63,940 bases of DNA from Candidatus Merdivicinus intestinavium (GTDB lineage: Bacteria; Bacillota; Clostridia; Oscillospirales; Ruminococcaceae): contig DVFM01000100.1 in the NCBI GenBank assembly GCA_018713245.1, positions 1 through 63,940 of the forward strand, read 5' to 3'. The position numbers and the translations under genes are program-made. Below, piece by piece: positions 9,338-16,741 of this stretch. The notes beneath the pieces were generated by a model, which saw only the letters and a program-made list of their open reading frames with translations, was not told where the DNA came from and made no database searches. Every line of letters begins with the position of its first letter. The first letter of the stretch is position 1.

Positions 9338-11518
9338 ATGAATTTTCAAGCGTCCGGGCTGCCGGAGGTGCTCCCTTTGCTGAAAGGGAAGGCCGTCTAC
9401 AGCCTGGATTTCAGCCTGGACGGCCGCGGGAATCCGGCCCGGGGCGTCTGCGCGGCCACCGAAACGGAGCTCGCAATTTTCCGGGACGGGAAGGAGACGT
9501 TTCGCTGCCCTCTTGCGGAGGTGGAGGAATACACCACCGTCCAGCTTGTCGGGAGCGGGGCCTTCGGCATTGTCCGGGGCGGGAAGCCGGAGCAGCTGTG
9601 CATCTGCACCCAAAGCGAGCTGAACGCTTTCGCCGAGCTGGGAAAGCTGCTGGAGTACCACAAGGAAACCGGCGTTTTTCCGGAGCCGGACGGGGAGGAC
9701 GAGGTTAAAACCTGCCCCAAATGCGGCAGCATCCTTCCGGAAGGGAGCAGCATCTGCTTCCGCTGCGCCCCCAAGGGCAAGTATCTGGCCCGGGTCATCG
9801 GCCTGGCTATGAAGTACAAAGGCGCGCTGATCGGCGCCATCCTGGCCACCGCCGTGAGCCAGCTGCTGTGGATCATTTATCCGTTTATGCAGCGGATTGT
9901 CATCGACGACTACATCACCCCCAAAAACACCGACTACCGGAGCCTGCTGGTGCTGCTGGGGTGCTACCTGCTTTTCCCGGTGGGGATGATGCTGCTGGAA
10001 TTCCTCAACGAACGCTGCACCACCCGGGTTTCCATCTCCGTGGGGCGGGACCTGCGGCGGGAGCTTTTTGAAAAGATTCAGGAGCAGTCCATGAAGTCCA
10101 TCACCAAGCGTCCCTCCGGCGAACAGATCAAGCGCATTTCCAGCGACACCGAGAAAATCCAGGAATTTGTGGCCAACTACGGCAAGGAAGCGGTGGTGCG
10201 GCTGCTGTCCACGCTGGTCATCCTGATTGTCATGCTGGTTCTGAACTGGCAGCTCACCCTGCTGGTGCTCATTCCCGTTCCCTTCGCCATTTTGGCCACC
10301 CAGGTGATTTTCAAATATATCCGCCGCAAGTACGACATGGTGTGGAATAAATTTTCCCAGTCCGAATCCACCCTCCACGACATTCTGAGCGGGATTATGG
10401 TGGTGAAAACCTACGGCAGCGAGAAGCGGGAGATTGCCCGCTACACCGGGTATTCCCGGCGGTTTGCCGACAGCATGTTCAAAGCGGACCGGTTCTGGTA
10501 CCTGTTCTTCCCCATCATCGGCTTTGTCATCACCATGGGGGAATATTTCTACCTGTATTTCGGCGGGCAGCAGGTGCTCATCGGCAATATGACTCTGGGC
10601 GCCCTCATTCAGTTTGCCGCCTACATCGGCATGATTTACGGCCCCCTGCGCTGGATTATCCAGCTGCCGCGGTTTATCGCGGAGGCGGCGGTGAGCGCAG
10701 CTAAAATCTACGAAATCATCGATGAAAAGGAGGACGTTTCCGACCGCCCGAATCCGGTGGAACTGGACATCAAAGGGCAGGTGACCTTCGACAACGTGGG
10801 CTTCGGCTACAAGGTCTACAAGCCGGTGCTCAAAAACATCTCCTTTGAAGTGAAGCCCGGGGAAATGATCGGCATTGTGGGGCCCTCCGGCGTCGGGAAA
10901 TCCACCCTCATCAACCTCATTATGCGCCTTTACGACGTAAGCTCCGGCGCCATCCGGATTGACGGGGTGGATTTGCGGGACATTTCCCAGCACTCTCTGC
11001 GCAGCCAGATCGGCGTGGTGCTCCAGGACACCTACCTTTTTGAAGGGACGGTGCTGGACAACATCCTCTACGCCAAGCCGGACGCCACCATGGAGGAAGT
11101 GGTGGAGGCGGCCAAGACGGCCAACGCCCACGGCTTTATCTGCAAGATGCCCAACGCCTATCAGGAATACATCGGCAACAAGGGCTACAAGCTCTCCGGC
11201 GGCGAAAAGCAGCGCATCGCCATTGCCCGCGCCATTCTCCGCGACCCGCGCATTCTCATTCTGGACGAGGCCACCGCTTCGCTGGACACCGAGACGGAAA
11301 AGCTCATCCAGGAGGCCCTGGGGCGGCTCACCCAAAACCGCACCACCTTCGCCATCGCCCACCGCCTTTCCACCCTCCAGCACGCCGACCGGCTGGTGGT
11401 TCTGGACAAGGGGCGCATTGCCGAAATCGGCACCCACATGGAACTGCTGCGGAATAAGTCCGTTTATTACAATCTGGTCATGGCCCAGCGCCAGACTTCC
11501 CGTCTGAGCAACAATTAA
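9338..11518 (+). CDS. ABC exporter half-transporter with N-terminal domain and zinc ribbon (second subunit)
   Basis: 726 residues with the same layout as the first subunit. An N-terminal soluble domain (1 to about 120, with TETELAIFRDGKETFRCPLAEVEEY) precedes a zinc ribbon (C126-P-K-C129 and C140-F-R-C143). The transmembrane domain is at about 155-450 and the ATPase has GPSGVGKST near 515, LSGGEKQR and ILILDEATASLD. Both subunits keep the catalytic Glu, so a heterodimer with two competent ATP sites is expected. ATG follows AAAAGGAGGGG. The N-terminal domains diverge strongly between the two subunits while the ATPase halves stay similar, which suggests different inputs. The exported substrate is unknown. 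Confidence 0.88.
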   Translation: MNFQASGLPEVLPLLKGKAVYSLDFSLDGRGNPARGVCAATETELAIFRDGKETFRCPLAEVEEYTTVQLVGSGAFGIVRGGKPEQLCICTQSELNAFAELGKLLEYHKETGVFPEPDGEDEVKTCPKCGSILPEGSSICFRCAPKGKYLARVIGLAMKYKGALIGAILATAVSQLLWIIYPFMQRIVIDDYITPKNTDYRSLLVLLGCYLLFPVGMMLLEFLNERCTTRVSISVGRDLRRELFEKIQEQSMKSITKRPSGEQIKRISSDTEKIQEFVANYGKEAVVRLLSTLVILIVMLVLNWQLTLLVLIPVPFAILATQVIFKYIRRKYDMVWNKFSQSESTLHDILSGIMVVKTYGSEKREIARYTGYSRRFADSMFKADRFWYLFFPIIGFVITMGEYFYLYFGGQQVLIGNMTLGALIQFAAYIGMIYGPLRWIIQLPRFIAEAAVSAAKIYEIIDEKEDVSDRPNPVELDIKGQVTFDNVGFGYKVYKPVLKNISFEVKPGEMIGIVGPSGVGKSTLINLIMRLYDVSSGAIRIDGVDLRDISQHSLRSQIGVVLQDTYLFEGTVLDNILYAKPDATMEEVVEAAKTANAHGFICKMPNAYQEYIGNKGYKLSGGEKQRIAIARAILRDPRILILDEATASLDTETEKLIQEALGRLTQNRTTFAIAHRLSTLQHADRLVVLDKGRIAEIGTHMELLRNKSVYYNLVMAQRQTSRLSNN

Positions 11519-11522
11519 GTCG

Positions 11523-11886
11523 CCGCGGTGTAGTATCCCCGCGCGGGGCTCAGCACCGGCGGGATGAACCGCCGGATTCGGGGTGGCTTTCCCGCGGGGA
11601 GTGCGTTTTTGGGCCGCGGCGTAGTATCCCCGCGTCAGGCTTAGAGCCGGCGGAATGAACCGCCGGATTCGGGGGAGTTTTGCCGCGGGGAGTGTGCGTT
11701 TGGGCCGCGGCGTAGTATCCCCGCGCGGGGCTTAGAGCCGGCGGGATGAACCGCCGGATTCGGGGGAGTTTTGCCGCGGGGAGTGTGCGTTTGGGCCGCG
11801 GCAGATATCCCCGCGCGGGGCTCAGCACCGGCGGGATGAACCGCCGGATTCGGGGTGGCTTTCCCGCGGGGAATATGCTTTTGCAG
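11523..11886 (+). repeat. Four tandem copies of a 91-bp palindrome-rich unit
   Basis: Units begin with CCGCGG at 11523, 11614, 11705 and 11796 (period 91). Each has a hairpin CCGGCGG-GATGAA-CCGCCGG, with one base changed in unit 2. A palindromic CCCCGCGCGGGG is present in three of four, and each has a CCGCGGGG block. Units 1 and 4 share one sequence subtype and units 2 and 3 another, so the order is A-B-B-A. The array begins five bases after the exporter stop codon. Confidence 0.92.
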
Positions 11887-11911
11887 CGCGGAAAAATCCC
11901 TGGAAATGCCG

Positions 11912-11935
11912 CATGGCGCCGGTTTCGGCGCCATG
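11912..11935. other. Perfect 10-bp hairpin
   Basis: CATGGCGCCG, loop GTTT, CGGCGCCATG. There is no T-run after it, so it is not a standard terminator. It lies between the 91-bp array and the terminator. Confidence 0.6.
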
Positions 11936-11955
11936 GATGCTTCTCTTATCATTCG

Positions 11956-11990
11956 GCAGGGACGTTTTTCAAAACGCCCCTGCTTTTTGT
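11956..11990 (+). terminator. Intrinsic terminator of the exporter operon
   Basis: Stem GCAGGGACGTTTT / AAAACGCCCCTGC with one mismatch, followed by TTTTT. It may also serve the convergent small gene ending at 11995. Confidence 0.75.
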
Positions 11991-11994
11991 CATG

Positions 11995-12249
11995 CTATGA
12001 AGTTTTCTGCTCCCGGCGCGGGGTGTCCGGGGCAGCTTCCATATATTCCTTTTCCCCGCAGGCGGGGCAGCGGATGATCTTTCCGCCCGCTGCATTGACG
12101 GAAAGCAGCATTTTGCCCAGCGGCGGTTTCCAGCAGTGTCCGCATTTGGGACAGACAAGGTGCTCCTTTTTATAAAACTGCCGGTATCTCCACGCCGCCC
12201 AGAGAATTGCCGCGGCAGCGGCCAGACCGGCCCAATGTGCAAGCTGCAT
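11995..12249 (-). CDS. Small membrane-anchored zinc-ribbon protein
   Basis: 84 residues. One N-terminal membrane segment (LAHWAGLAAAAAILWAAW) is followed by a cytoplasmic zinc ribbon: CPKCGHC near 33-39 and CPAC near 61-64. AAAAGGAGGGAG lies seven bases before the ATG at 12249. No enzymatic motif is visible. It could be a small anchored regulator or chaperone. It is a single gene, convergent with the exporter operon, and its ribbon differs from the ribbons of those exporters. Confidence 0.7.
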   Translation of the reverse strand: MQLAHWAGLAAAAAILWAAWRYRQFYKKEHLVCPKCGHCWKPPLGKMLLSVNAAGGKIIRCPACGEKEYMEAAPDTPRREQKTS

Positions 12250-12342
12250 AAACGCTCCCTCCTTTTCCCTTATGATAGCACAACGCGGAGGGAAAGTAAA
12301 GGGAAAAAATCTGGAGGATTTGCAGATTATCGGGGAAATCCC

Positions 12343-12371
12343 TTGCTTTTTCTTTGGAAAATTGGTACAAT
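12343..12371 (+). promoter_or_regulatory. Promoter upstream of the methyltransferase gene
   Basis: TTGCTT (12343-12348), 17-base spacer, TACAAT (12366-12371). The leader to the ATG at 12405 is about 27 bases. Confidence 0.65.
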
Positions 12372-12404
12372 AATACTAATCGGAGAGAGAAAGGGGGAGA
12401 TCCG

Positions 12405-13157
12405 ATGACCAGATCGGAATGTATCCTGCTGTGCGCCGCGGAAGAAAAGGCGTTTTACCATGGGAAGGGCAGCACCCACTTGGGCGGGCGCTGGTCGGAG
12501 GAATCCCTGCCCTGGGATTTCCAGGAGATGCTTCGTTCCCGGCTGACGGGAAGGAGCGTATTTCTGGACCTTGGGAGCGGGAGCTGCAGCTTTCTGCTTT
12601 CCCTGGACCCCACGCCGGGGCTCGCCTTTTACGCAGAGGAGGATGAGGAGGCCGCCGCCATTCTGCGCCAGCGGTTCCGTCCCTACGGGGTGGAGGTGCG
12701 GCAGGTGTTCGACAGGCGGGACCTTCCGTTCAGCGACGGAAAATTTGACCTGGTGTACACCCGCAACGGGGATTTCTGCCCGGAGGAGGTCTGCCGGATT
12801 CTCAAGCGGGGCGGCCTGTTTCTGACCCAGCAGTCCGGCGGGGTAGACGGCCGCTTCAGCGGGGAGGCTTTTCCGGGCTGGGAGGAAACGGCCCGGCCGG
12901 ACGACCTGAACGGCGCCATCACCCGGCTGGAAAACGCCGGATTCCTGGTGCGGAAGGGGCAGGAGGCGTATCCGGAACTGCGCTTCCGGGATGTGGGCGC
13001 GTTGGTTTACTGGATTCACGCCGCCGGGTGGCAGCCGCTGGATTTTTCGGTGGAAAAGCATGAGGAAGCCTTCTGGCAGCTTCAGCAGCGGCTGGATGAA
13101 AAAGGGTTCCTGGCCTGCCGGGAGCACCGGTTTGTGGTGGAAGCGCAGAAGGTATGA
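12405..13157 (+). CDS. Class I SAM-dependent methyltransferase
   Basis: 250 residues. The SAM-binding motif I is VFLDLGSGSCSFLLSL near residues 52-67, with an acidic residue after the second strand (FYAEEDEEAA). The post-motif DGKFDLVYTRNG and a CRILKRGGLFLTQQS segment complete a Rossmann methyltransferase core. The C-terminal third may bind substrate. The substrate is not identifiable. ATG at 12405 follows GGGGGAG. It precedes a membrane protein gene by 18 bases, so the two probably form an operon. Confidence 0.82.
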   Translation: MTRSECILLCAAEEKAFYHGKGSTHLGGRWSEESLPWDFQEMLRSRLTGRSVFLDLGSGSCSFLLSLDPTPGLAFYAEEDEEAAAILRQRFRPYGVEVRQVFDRRDLPFSDGKFDLVYTRNGDFCPEEVCRILKRGGLFLTQQSGGVDGRFSGEAFPGWEETARPDDLNGAITRLENAGFLVRKGQEAYPELRFRDVGALVYWIHAAGWQPLDFSVEKHEEAFWQLQQRLDEKGFLACREHRFVVEAQKV

Positions 13158-13175
13158 CAGCAAAGGAGGTTTTCC

Positions 13176-13919
13176 ATGGAGCGGAAAACGCAGCGGAGTT
13201 CACAAAAATGGAGAGGCCGGGCCGGCGCAGCGGGCATGTATCGGATCGATTATCCGGAGCCTATGACCGTGCGGGAAATTTTTCAGATCGGGCCGGCGTC
13301 GCTGATTGCCCGGGTGCTTTTGTTCGCCCTGGTGTTTGGGCTGGCGGGATTCCTGCTGTCCCGGTACGCTTATACAGTGCTGGATTTTATCCGCGGAAAG
13401 GACCTGGCGCTGTTTTTCATCGGGCTGGCCGTGCTGGCGGTTTCCTTCCTTTTGGGGAAGAAGGTGGGGCGTCCGTTCGCCATCATCCTGAAATGGGTGG
13501 GGATGCCGCTGTTTTTCCTGGGGATATACGGCATTGTGCTGGTGCGGTTCGGCTTTGCCGCGTTTCTGCTGGGGCCGGTGGACCTGTATCTGGGGACCAC
13601 CTGCCAGACGCTTCTGAATGAAGGAAGCGGCTACGGCGCGTTCCGCGGCATCCTGCGGATGCTGCTGGGAATCAAGAGCCTTTTCCTCCAGGAAGGGAGC
13701 GAAGCCAGCGTCCTGACGGCTTTGGTGAGCATTTACCGGGATATGGGCGCCACCATGAACTATTATGTTGTGATTCCGGTGCTGATTCTGATCTCTCTGG
13801 CTGTTTTTGCGGGGACGGTGCTGCTGGTGGGAGTCTGCGGATGGCTGACGCTGCTCATCCCCACCGCGGCCTGCTACGGGATGACCCGCCTCCTCCGGCT
13901 GCTGGACCAGATGTTTTGA
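13176..13919 (+). CDS. Multi-pass membrane protein of unknown function
   Basis: 247 residues with about five to six hydrophobic segments (for example LLFALVFGLAGFLLS, LALFFIGLAVLAVSFLL, VVIPVLILISLAVFAGTVLLVG). A basic N-terminal tail (MERKTQRSSQKWRGR) suggests the N-terminus is cytoplasmic. ATG follows CAAAGGAGG. I do not recognise a family. It is downstream of, and probably co-transcribed with, the methyltransferase gene and is closed by a strong terminator. Confidence 0.7.
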   Translation: MERKTQRSSQKWRGRAGAAGMYRIDYPEPMTVREIFQIGPASLIARVLLFALVFGLAGFLLSRYAYTVLDFIRGKDLALFFIGLAVLAVSFLLGKKVGRPFAIILKWVGMPLFFLGIYGIVLVRFGFAAFLLGPVDLYLGTTCQTLLNEGSGYGAFRGILRMLLGIKSLFLQEGSEASVLTALVSIYRDMGATMNYYVVIPVLILISLAVFAGTVLLVGVCGWLTLLIPTAACYGMTRLLRLLDQMF

Positions 13920-13942
13920 CGGATTGCCTGACGAATATGACC

Positions 13943-13978
13943 GTGCCCCCGGCTTTTCCATGAAGCCGGGGGCACATT
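13943..13978. terminator. Bidirectional terminator, 13-bp perfect stem
   Basis: GTGCCCCCGGCTT and AAGCCGGGGGCAC around a 7-base loop. It lies between two convergent genes. The T-run after the stem is short on the plus strand. Confidence 0.75.
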
Positions 13979-13993
13979 TGGCTGTGATTCCCG

Positions 13994-14158
13994 CTATTTC
14001 TGCATTTTCAGCGGGGAATAGGGGCATTTGGGGCAGTGCTCCTCCTGATACAGGCATTTTTTGGAGAGCGGAAGGCCGTCCTTGCGGTTGGTGACTTCCA
14101 CGCTGATGTTCTGGCGCTGTTCCGCGCAGTAATGTACTTCAAACGTCCGATAACTCAT
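13994..14158 (-). CDS. Small cysteine-containing protein, 54 aa
   Basis: 54 residues, MSYRTFEVHYC at the N-terminus and a C-terminal cluster C35...C42-P-K-C45. AAGGAGGATCCTC directly precedes the ATG at 14158, supporting real translation. Together with Cys11 the four cysteines could bind a metal. No family recognised. It is a single gene between a terminator and a repeat-like intergenic region. Confidence 0.6.
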   Translation of the reverse strand: MSYRTFEVHYCAEQRQNISVEVTNRKDGLPLSKKCLYQEEHCPKCPYSPLKMQK

Positions 14159-14190
14159 GAGGATCCTCCTTTTTGTCGTGAACAGGTTGG

Positions 14191-14345
14191 AGTCTGTTTG
14201 AAAACCCCAGCTGTTTGATAAAAATGGCAAAAACGCACCTGTTACAGTATTTTTTCTTTGAAACGGGTATTTTTCGGTCAAACCCGGCCGGAAAAGTTTC
14301 GTTTATGCTTTTCCGGCCGCCGGTTTGACGGTTTTCAAACACACT
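14191..14345. repeat. Inverted-repeat-bounded intergenic element, MITE-like
   Basis: The outer arms 14191-14206 and 14330-14345 are inverted repeats matching 15 of 16 (TGTTTGAAAACC / GGTTTTCAAACA perfect at the core). Nested inside are GTCAAACC (14277-14284) with GGTTTGAC (14322-14329), and a perfect 12-bp stem 14285-14296 with 14308-14319. There is no ORF inside. No clear target-site duplication is visible. Confidence 0.55.
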
Positions 14346-14363
14346 CTGGTATAGGATATGCCC

Positions 14364-14403
14364 TCATCCCGTCCGGCAGAACCCGGGCCGGATGATTTTT
14401 TTG
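14364..14403 (+). terminator. Terminator-like hairpin upstream of the DUF2508-like gene
   Basis: TCATCC..CCGG pairs with CCGGATGA, then TTTTTTT. No plus-strand gene lies upstream within 440 bases, so it may be an attenuator of the following gene or the end of a short RNA. Confidence 0.5.
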
Positions 14404-14465
14404 CATAAAAGCTGTCCTAAATGCCAATATTTCCCGCATAGGATAAAGCAGAGGAGGAACAGCTT

Positions 14466-14717
14466 ATGATAGAACTTTCCCGGCTTGCCGCGCGGATTCC
14501 CTTCCGGGAGACCGCCTCCCTCCGCAGAGAGCGGGAATTCTGGGAGGAGCTGGAGGACCTGCGCCTTCAGATGGACGCGGCCTTCAATCAGTTTGAAATG
14601 CTGGCTGACGAGGAGCTGATAGAGGCGTGCTGCTGGCGGCTGAAAGCGCTTTCGCTCCAGTACGGACGGATGCTCCGGGAAGCGCGCCGGAAGGGCATCC
14701 GGCGGGAACCGTATTGA
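14466..14717 (+). CDS. DUF2508-like (YaaL-type) small protein
   Basis: 83 residues, predicted almost wholly helical (REREFWEELEDLRLQMDAAFNQFEMLADEELIEACCWRLKALSLQYGRMLREARRKG). The spacing of the two helices and the D/E-rich turn resemble the YaaL/DUF2508 family, found near recR in many Firmicutes; recR is not seen here. GAGGAGGAAC precedes the ATG. Function unknown. The family call rests on pattern memory only. Confidence 0.6.
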   Translation: MIELSRLAARIPFRETASLRREREFWEELEDLRLQMDAAFNQFEMLADEELIEACCWRLKALSLQYGRMLREARRKGIRREPY

Positions 14718-14777
14718 TTCCGGGGCTTCCCTTTTTGGAAAAAAAGGCGTATAATGGGGAGGAAAGGGAGGATGTTT

Positions 14778-15092
14778 ATGGAAATTTCACCCCATGCCAA
14801 ACGCCTTGCGGAAGAAATCCGGGCAATCTGCGCGCCGGAAAAAATTTTTCTGTATCATGCGAAGTTTGACCTGCACGGCCAGATGACCAGCTTTAAAATC
14901 TGCGTGGTGGCGTCCGCCGCGGACAAGGCCGCGCTGGAGCGGAAAATTTACCTGTCCCTGGACTGCGACCTGCCTTACGACCTGGTGCTGTACACCCCCG
15001 AGGAATGGGAGGCCTGTATGCAAAACCCGCATTCCTTTGCCGGCACCATCCGGGAAAAGGGGGTGCTGCTCTATGACCAGGCGCAGGCATAA
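14778..15092 (+). CDS. Degenerate MNT-type nucleotidyltransferase (HEPN partner)
   Basis: 104 residues with the overall outline of minimal nucleotidyltransferases that pair with HEPN proteins (KIFLYHAKFDLHGQMTSFKICVV ... YDLVLYTPEEW ... IREKGVLLYDQ). The catalytic GS...SDxD motif is gone: the FGS position reads Y26-H27-A28 and the aspartates after S38 are replaced (S-F-K-I-C). ATG at 14778 is chosen because GGGAGG lies six bases upstream; an ATG at 14772 has no spacing. The gene overlaps the HEPN gene by 20 bases. It probably binds the HEPN partner without transferring nucleotides. Confidence 0.65.
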   Translation: MEISPHAKRLAEEIRAICAPEKIFLYHAKFDLHGQMTSFKICVVASAADKAALERKIYLSLDCDLPYDLVLYTPEEWEACMQNPHSFAGTIREKGVLLYDQAQA

Positions 15093-15513
15093 CCCCACCG
15101 ACAGCCGGCGGTATCAGGACTGGCTGAACGCGGCTTACGATGACCTGCGCGCGGCGGAGCTGCTGCTCCAGGACGACACCCTCAACAACGCCACCGCCTT
15201 CCACTGCCAGCAGTGCGCGGAAAAGGCGCTGAAGGGTTATATCCTGGCCCGGGACAATCAGGCGGTGGACGGCCACAACCTGACCTGGCTCTGCAAGCGG
15301 GCCTGCCGCATCGACGGGGAATTCACCCAGTGGCTCGATGAATCGGCCGCGCTGAACAAATGCTACATTGAAACCCGGTACCCCACCGATATTCCCACCG
15401 AAATCCCGGACGAACAGGCCGCGAGCCTGGTGGAAATGACCCGGCAGATGTTCCGGTATGTGGCGGATGAATTGAACGCCTGGGACGAACTGGACGAAAT
15501 GGAAGCCTACTGA
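15073..15513 (+). CDS. HEPN domain protein
   Basis: 146 residues of the HEPN (PF05168-like) family. Hallmarks are the first helix YQDWLNAAYDDLRAAELLL, HCQQCAEKALKGYILA, GHNLTWL and YIETRYP. HEPN proteins beside nucleotidyltransferases often act as toxin RNases. The nuclease motif Rx4-6H is not exact here (R then seven residues then H in RDNQAVDGH), so activity is uncertain. ATG at 15073 lies inside the end of the preceding gene, giving translational coupling. The 3' end overlaps the convergent MBL gene by seven bases. Confidence 0.8.
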   Translation: MTRRRHNPTDSRRYQDWLNAAYDDLRAAELLLQDDTLNNATAFHCQQCAEKALKGYILARDNQAVDGHNLTWLCKRACRIDGEFTQWLDESAALNKCYIETRYPTDIPTEIPDEQAASLVEMTRQMFRYVADELNAWDELDEMEAY

Positions 15514-16364
15514 CCGCCGGCCCGGAGCCGGAGCCCATCAAAGGCGATGTGATACCCCCTGGCTGCGGCCAGGGCCTCCGCCTCTTGGTGGGCTTTGTTG
15601 CCTTCATGGGAGAGATGGGTGGCATAGACCGCGCCGCCCGGCTTCAGGACATGCTCCCGCCGCATCCGGTCCGCAATGGCGGCTGCGCCGTCCGCGTTCA
15701 GGTGTCCGCTGCCGGCGATTCCCGCCCCGTAGGTCTGGTCCAGGATGGCGAGGTCCAGCGGTTCCTTCGCCAGGATGTCCCATGCCCGGGGGGAAAGCTC
15801 CGGAAGGTCCGTGCCGTAGAGGAACGCCGCGCCCCCTTTGCTGACGCGGAAGATGAGGGAATTTTCCGCCGGGTCGTGCAGGGATTCCAGCGCCGTCACC
15901 CGGTATTCCCCCAGAAAAACCGTTTCGCCGTGGCGGAGGGGAACCAGCGCAAGCCCCAGCTTCCGCTGAAAATCCGGGGAAAATAGGTCTGCTTCGGGGT
16001 CCTCCCCCCGCAGGCGGCGGGCCATGGCGGCCAGCGTTTCCGGCGAGGCGGCGATGGCGAGCGGCAGGCGGTTCTTTCCGGCATAGTCCGGATGGCGGGT
16101 AATCAGGTGGCCGGGGTCGAAATGGTCGGAGTGGGCGTGGGTTTGGAGCAGAAAGCGCACCCGGGAAAAATCGGCCCCCAGCCTTTCGGCGGAAGCCGGC
16201 GCGTCCGGCCCCAGGTCAATGAGCAGGTCCCCCTCCGCCAGCAGGGAGGCCCGGCAGCGGAGGTCCTTCCCGCCCCGTTCCCTGGCCGCCGAACAGGCGG
16301 GGCAGCAGCAGAAGGGGAGCGGAAAGGCAGTGGCTGCCGCCGTCCCCAGGAATAAAAGCTGCAA
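15507..16364 (-). CDS. MBL-fold metallohydrolase, PhnP-like
   Basis: A metallo-beta-lactamase-fold hydrolase of about 285 residues. Metal ligands are visible in THAHSDHFD, in the later YGTDLPE segment and in THLSHEG. The N-terminus QLLFLGTAAATAFP and a CCCPACSAAR segment resemble PhnP-type cyclic phosphodiesterases. The best start is TTG at 16364: AAGGAG then lies nine bases upstream, whereas the ATG at 16373 directly abuts it. Substrate is unknown; no phn genes are nearby. Confidence 0.85.
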   Translation of the reverse strand: MQLLFLGTAAATAFPLPFCCCPACSAARERGGKDLRCRASLLAEGDLLIDLGPDAPASAERLGADFSRVRFLLQTHAHSDHFDPGHLITRHPDYAGKNRLPLAIAASPETLAAMARRLRGEDPEADLFSPDFQRKLGLALVPLRHGETVFLGEYRVTALESLHDPAENSLIFRVSKGGAAFLYGTDLPELSPRAWDILAKEPLDLAILDQTYGAGIAGSGHLNADGAAAIADRMRREHVLKPGGAVYATHLSHEGNKAHQEAEALAAARGYHIAFDGLRLRAGGQ

Positions 16365-16440
16365 GGGCACCATCTCCTTTTTTCTTATGGGGCTCCCCGC
16401 AGCCGTCCGGATTTGCCGTGCCGGAATCCCTCTTGTCCCT

Positions 16441-16469
16441 ATTATAACATATTTTGAATAAAAATGTAA
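16441..16469 (-). promoter_or_regulatory. Promoter of the MBL-fold gene
   Basis: Minus strand TTACAT (16464-16469), 17-base spacer, perfect TATAAT (16441-16446). Confidence 0.6.
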
Positions 16470-16638
16470 GAAAATATGAAAAATATTTTATAAAGATAAA
16501 ATTGCACAAATTTCTGTCTGCTAACTCTGGCTCTTCCTTATTATAAAAGGGGTCCCTTCGCCGCCTGTTCGCAATTTGTTCACGGAATTGCATAAAAAAA
16601 TCAAAAGATTCTTGTGCAATGTTTTTTCCAAAAAAGTC

Positions 16639-16666
16639 TTTTCATTTTCGGTGAAGTCGTTATAAT
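16639..16666 (+). promoter_or_regulatory. Promoter of the second exporter operon
   Basis: TTTTCA (16639-16644), 16-base spacer beginning TTTTCGG, perfect TATAAT (16661-16666). The spacer resembles that of the promoter at 6339-6367. Confidence 0.65.
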
Positions 16667-16741
16667 AGGGTATGAACAGAAGTTTTCTGCGGCTGGTTTG
16701 CAGGGCCGGCCCACTTCCAACGACAGAATGGCGGTGATTTT

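Larger units (their letters stand above)
11519..11994. other. 476-base non-coding tail with tandem repeats and terminator
   Basis: Downstream of the exporter operon. It holds four tandem 91-bp units (11523-11886), a perfect 10-bp hairpin (11912-11935) and a terminator (11956-11990). The unit length is not a multiple of three, so open frames across it are not genes. Confidence 0.8.
14159..14465. other. 307-base intergenic region between divergent small genes
   Basis: Contains the inverted-repeat element 14191-14345 and then a terminator-like hairpin (14364-14403) in the leader of the DUF2508-like gene. No coding sequence. Confidence 0.6.
16374..16741. other. 368-base divergent intergenic region
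   Basis: AT-rich spacer between the MBL-fold gene (minus) and the ABC exporter operon (plus). It holds one promoter for each side (16441-16469 minus, 16639-16666 plus). Nothing else is recognised. Confidence 0.6.

Noticed and set aside
8759..11437. 892-codon minus-strand open frame
   Set aside because: Antisense to the second zinc-ribbon exporter. It is rich in His, Gly and Val without domains.
11523..11886. CRISPR array
   Set aside because: Units are contiguous with no unique spacers and no cas genes are nearby.
11550..11952. Minus-strand frames through the 91-bp repeats
   Set aside because: The period is not divisible by three and the repeats are palindromic; no ribosome site.
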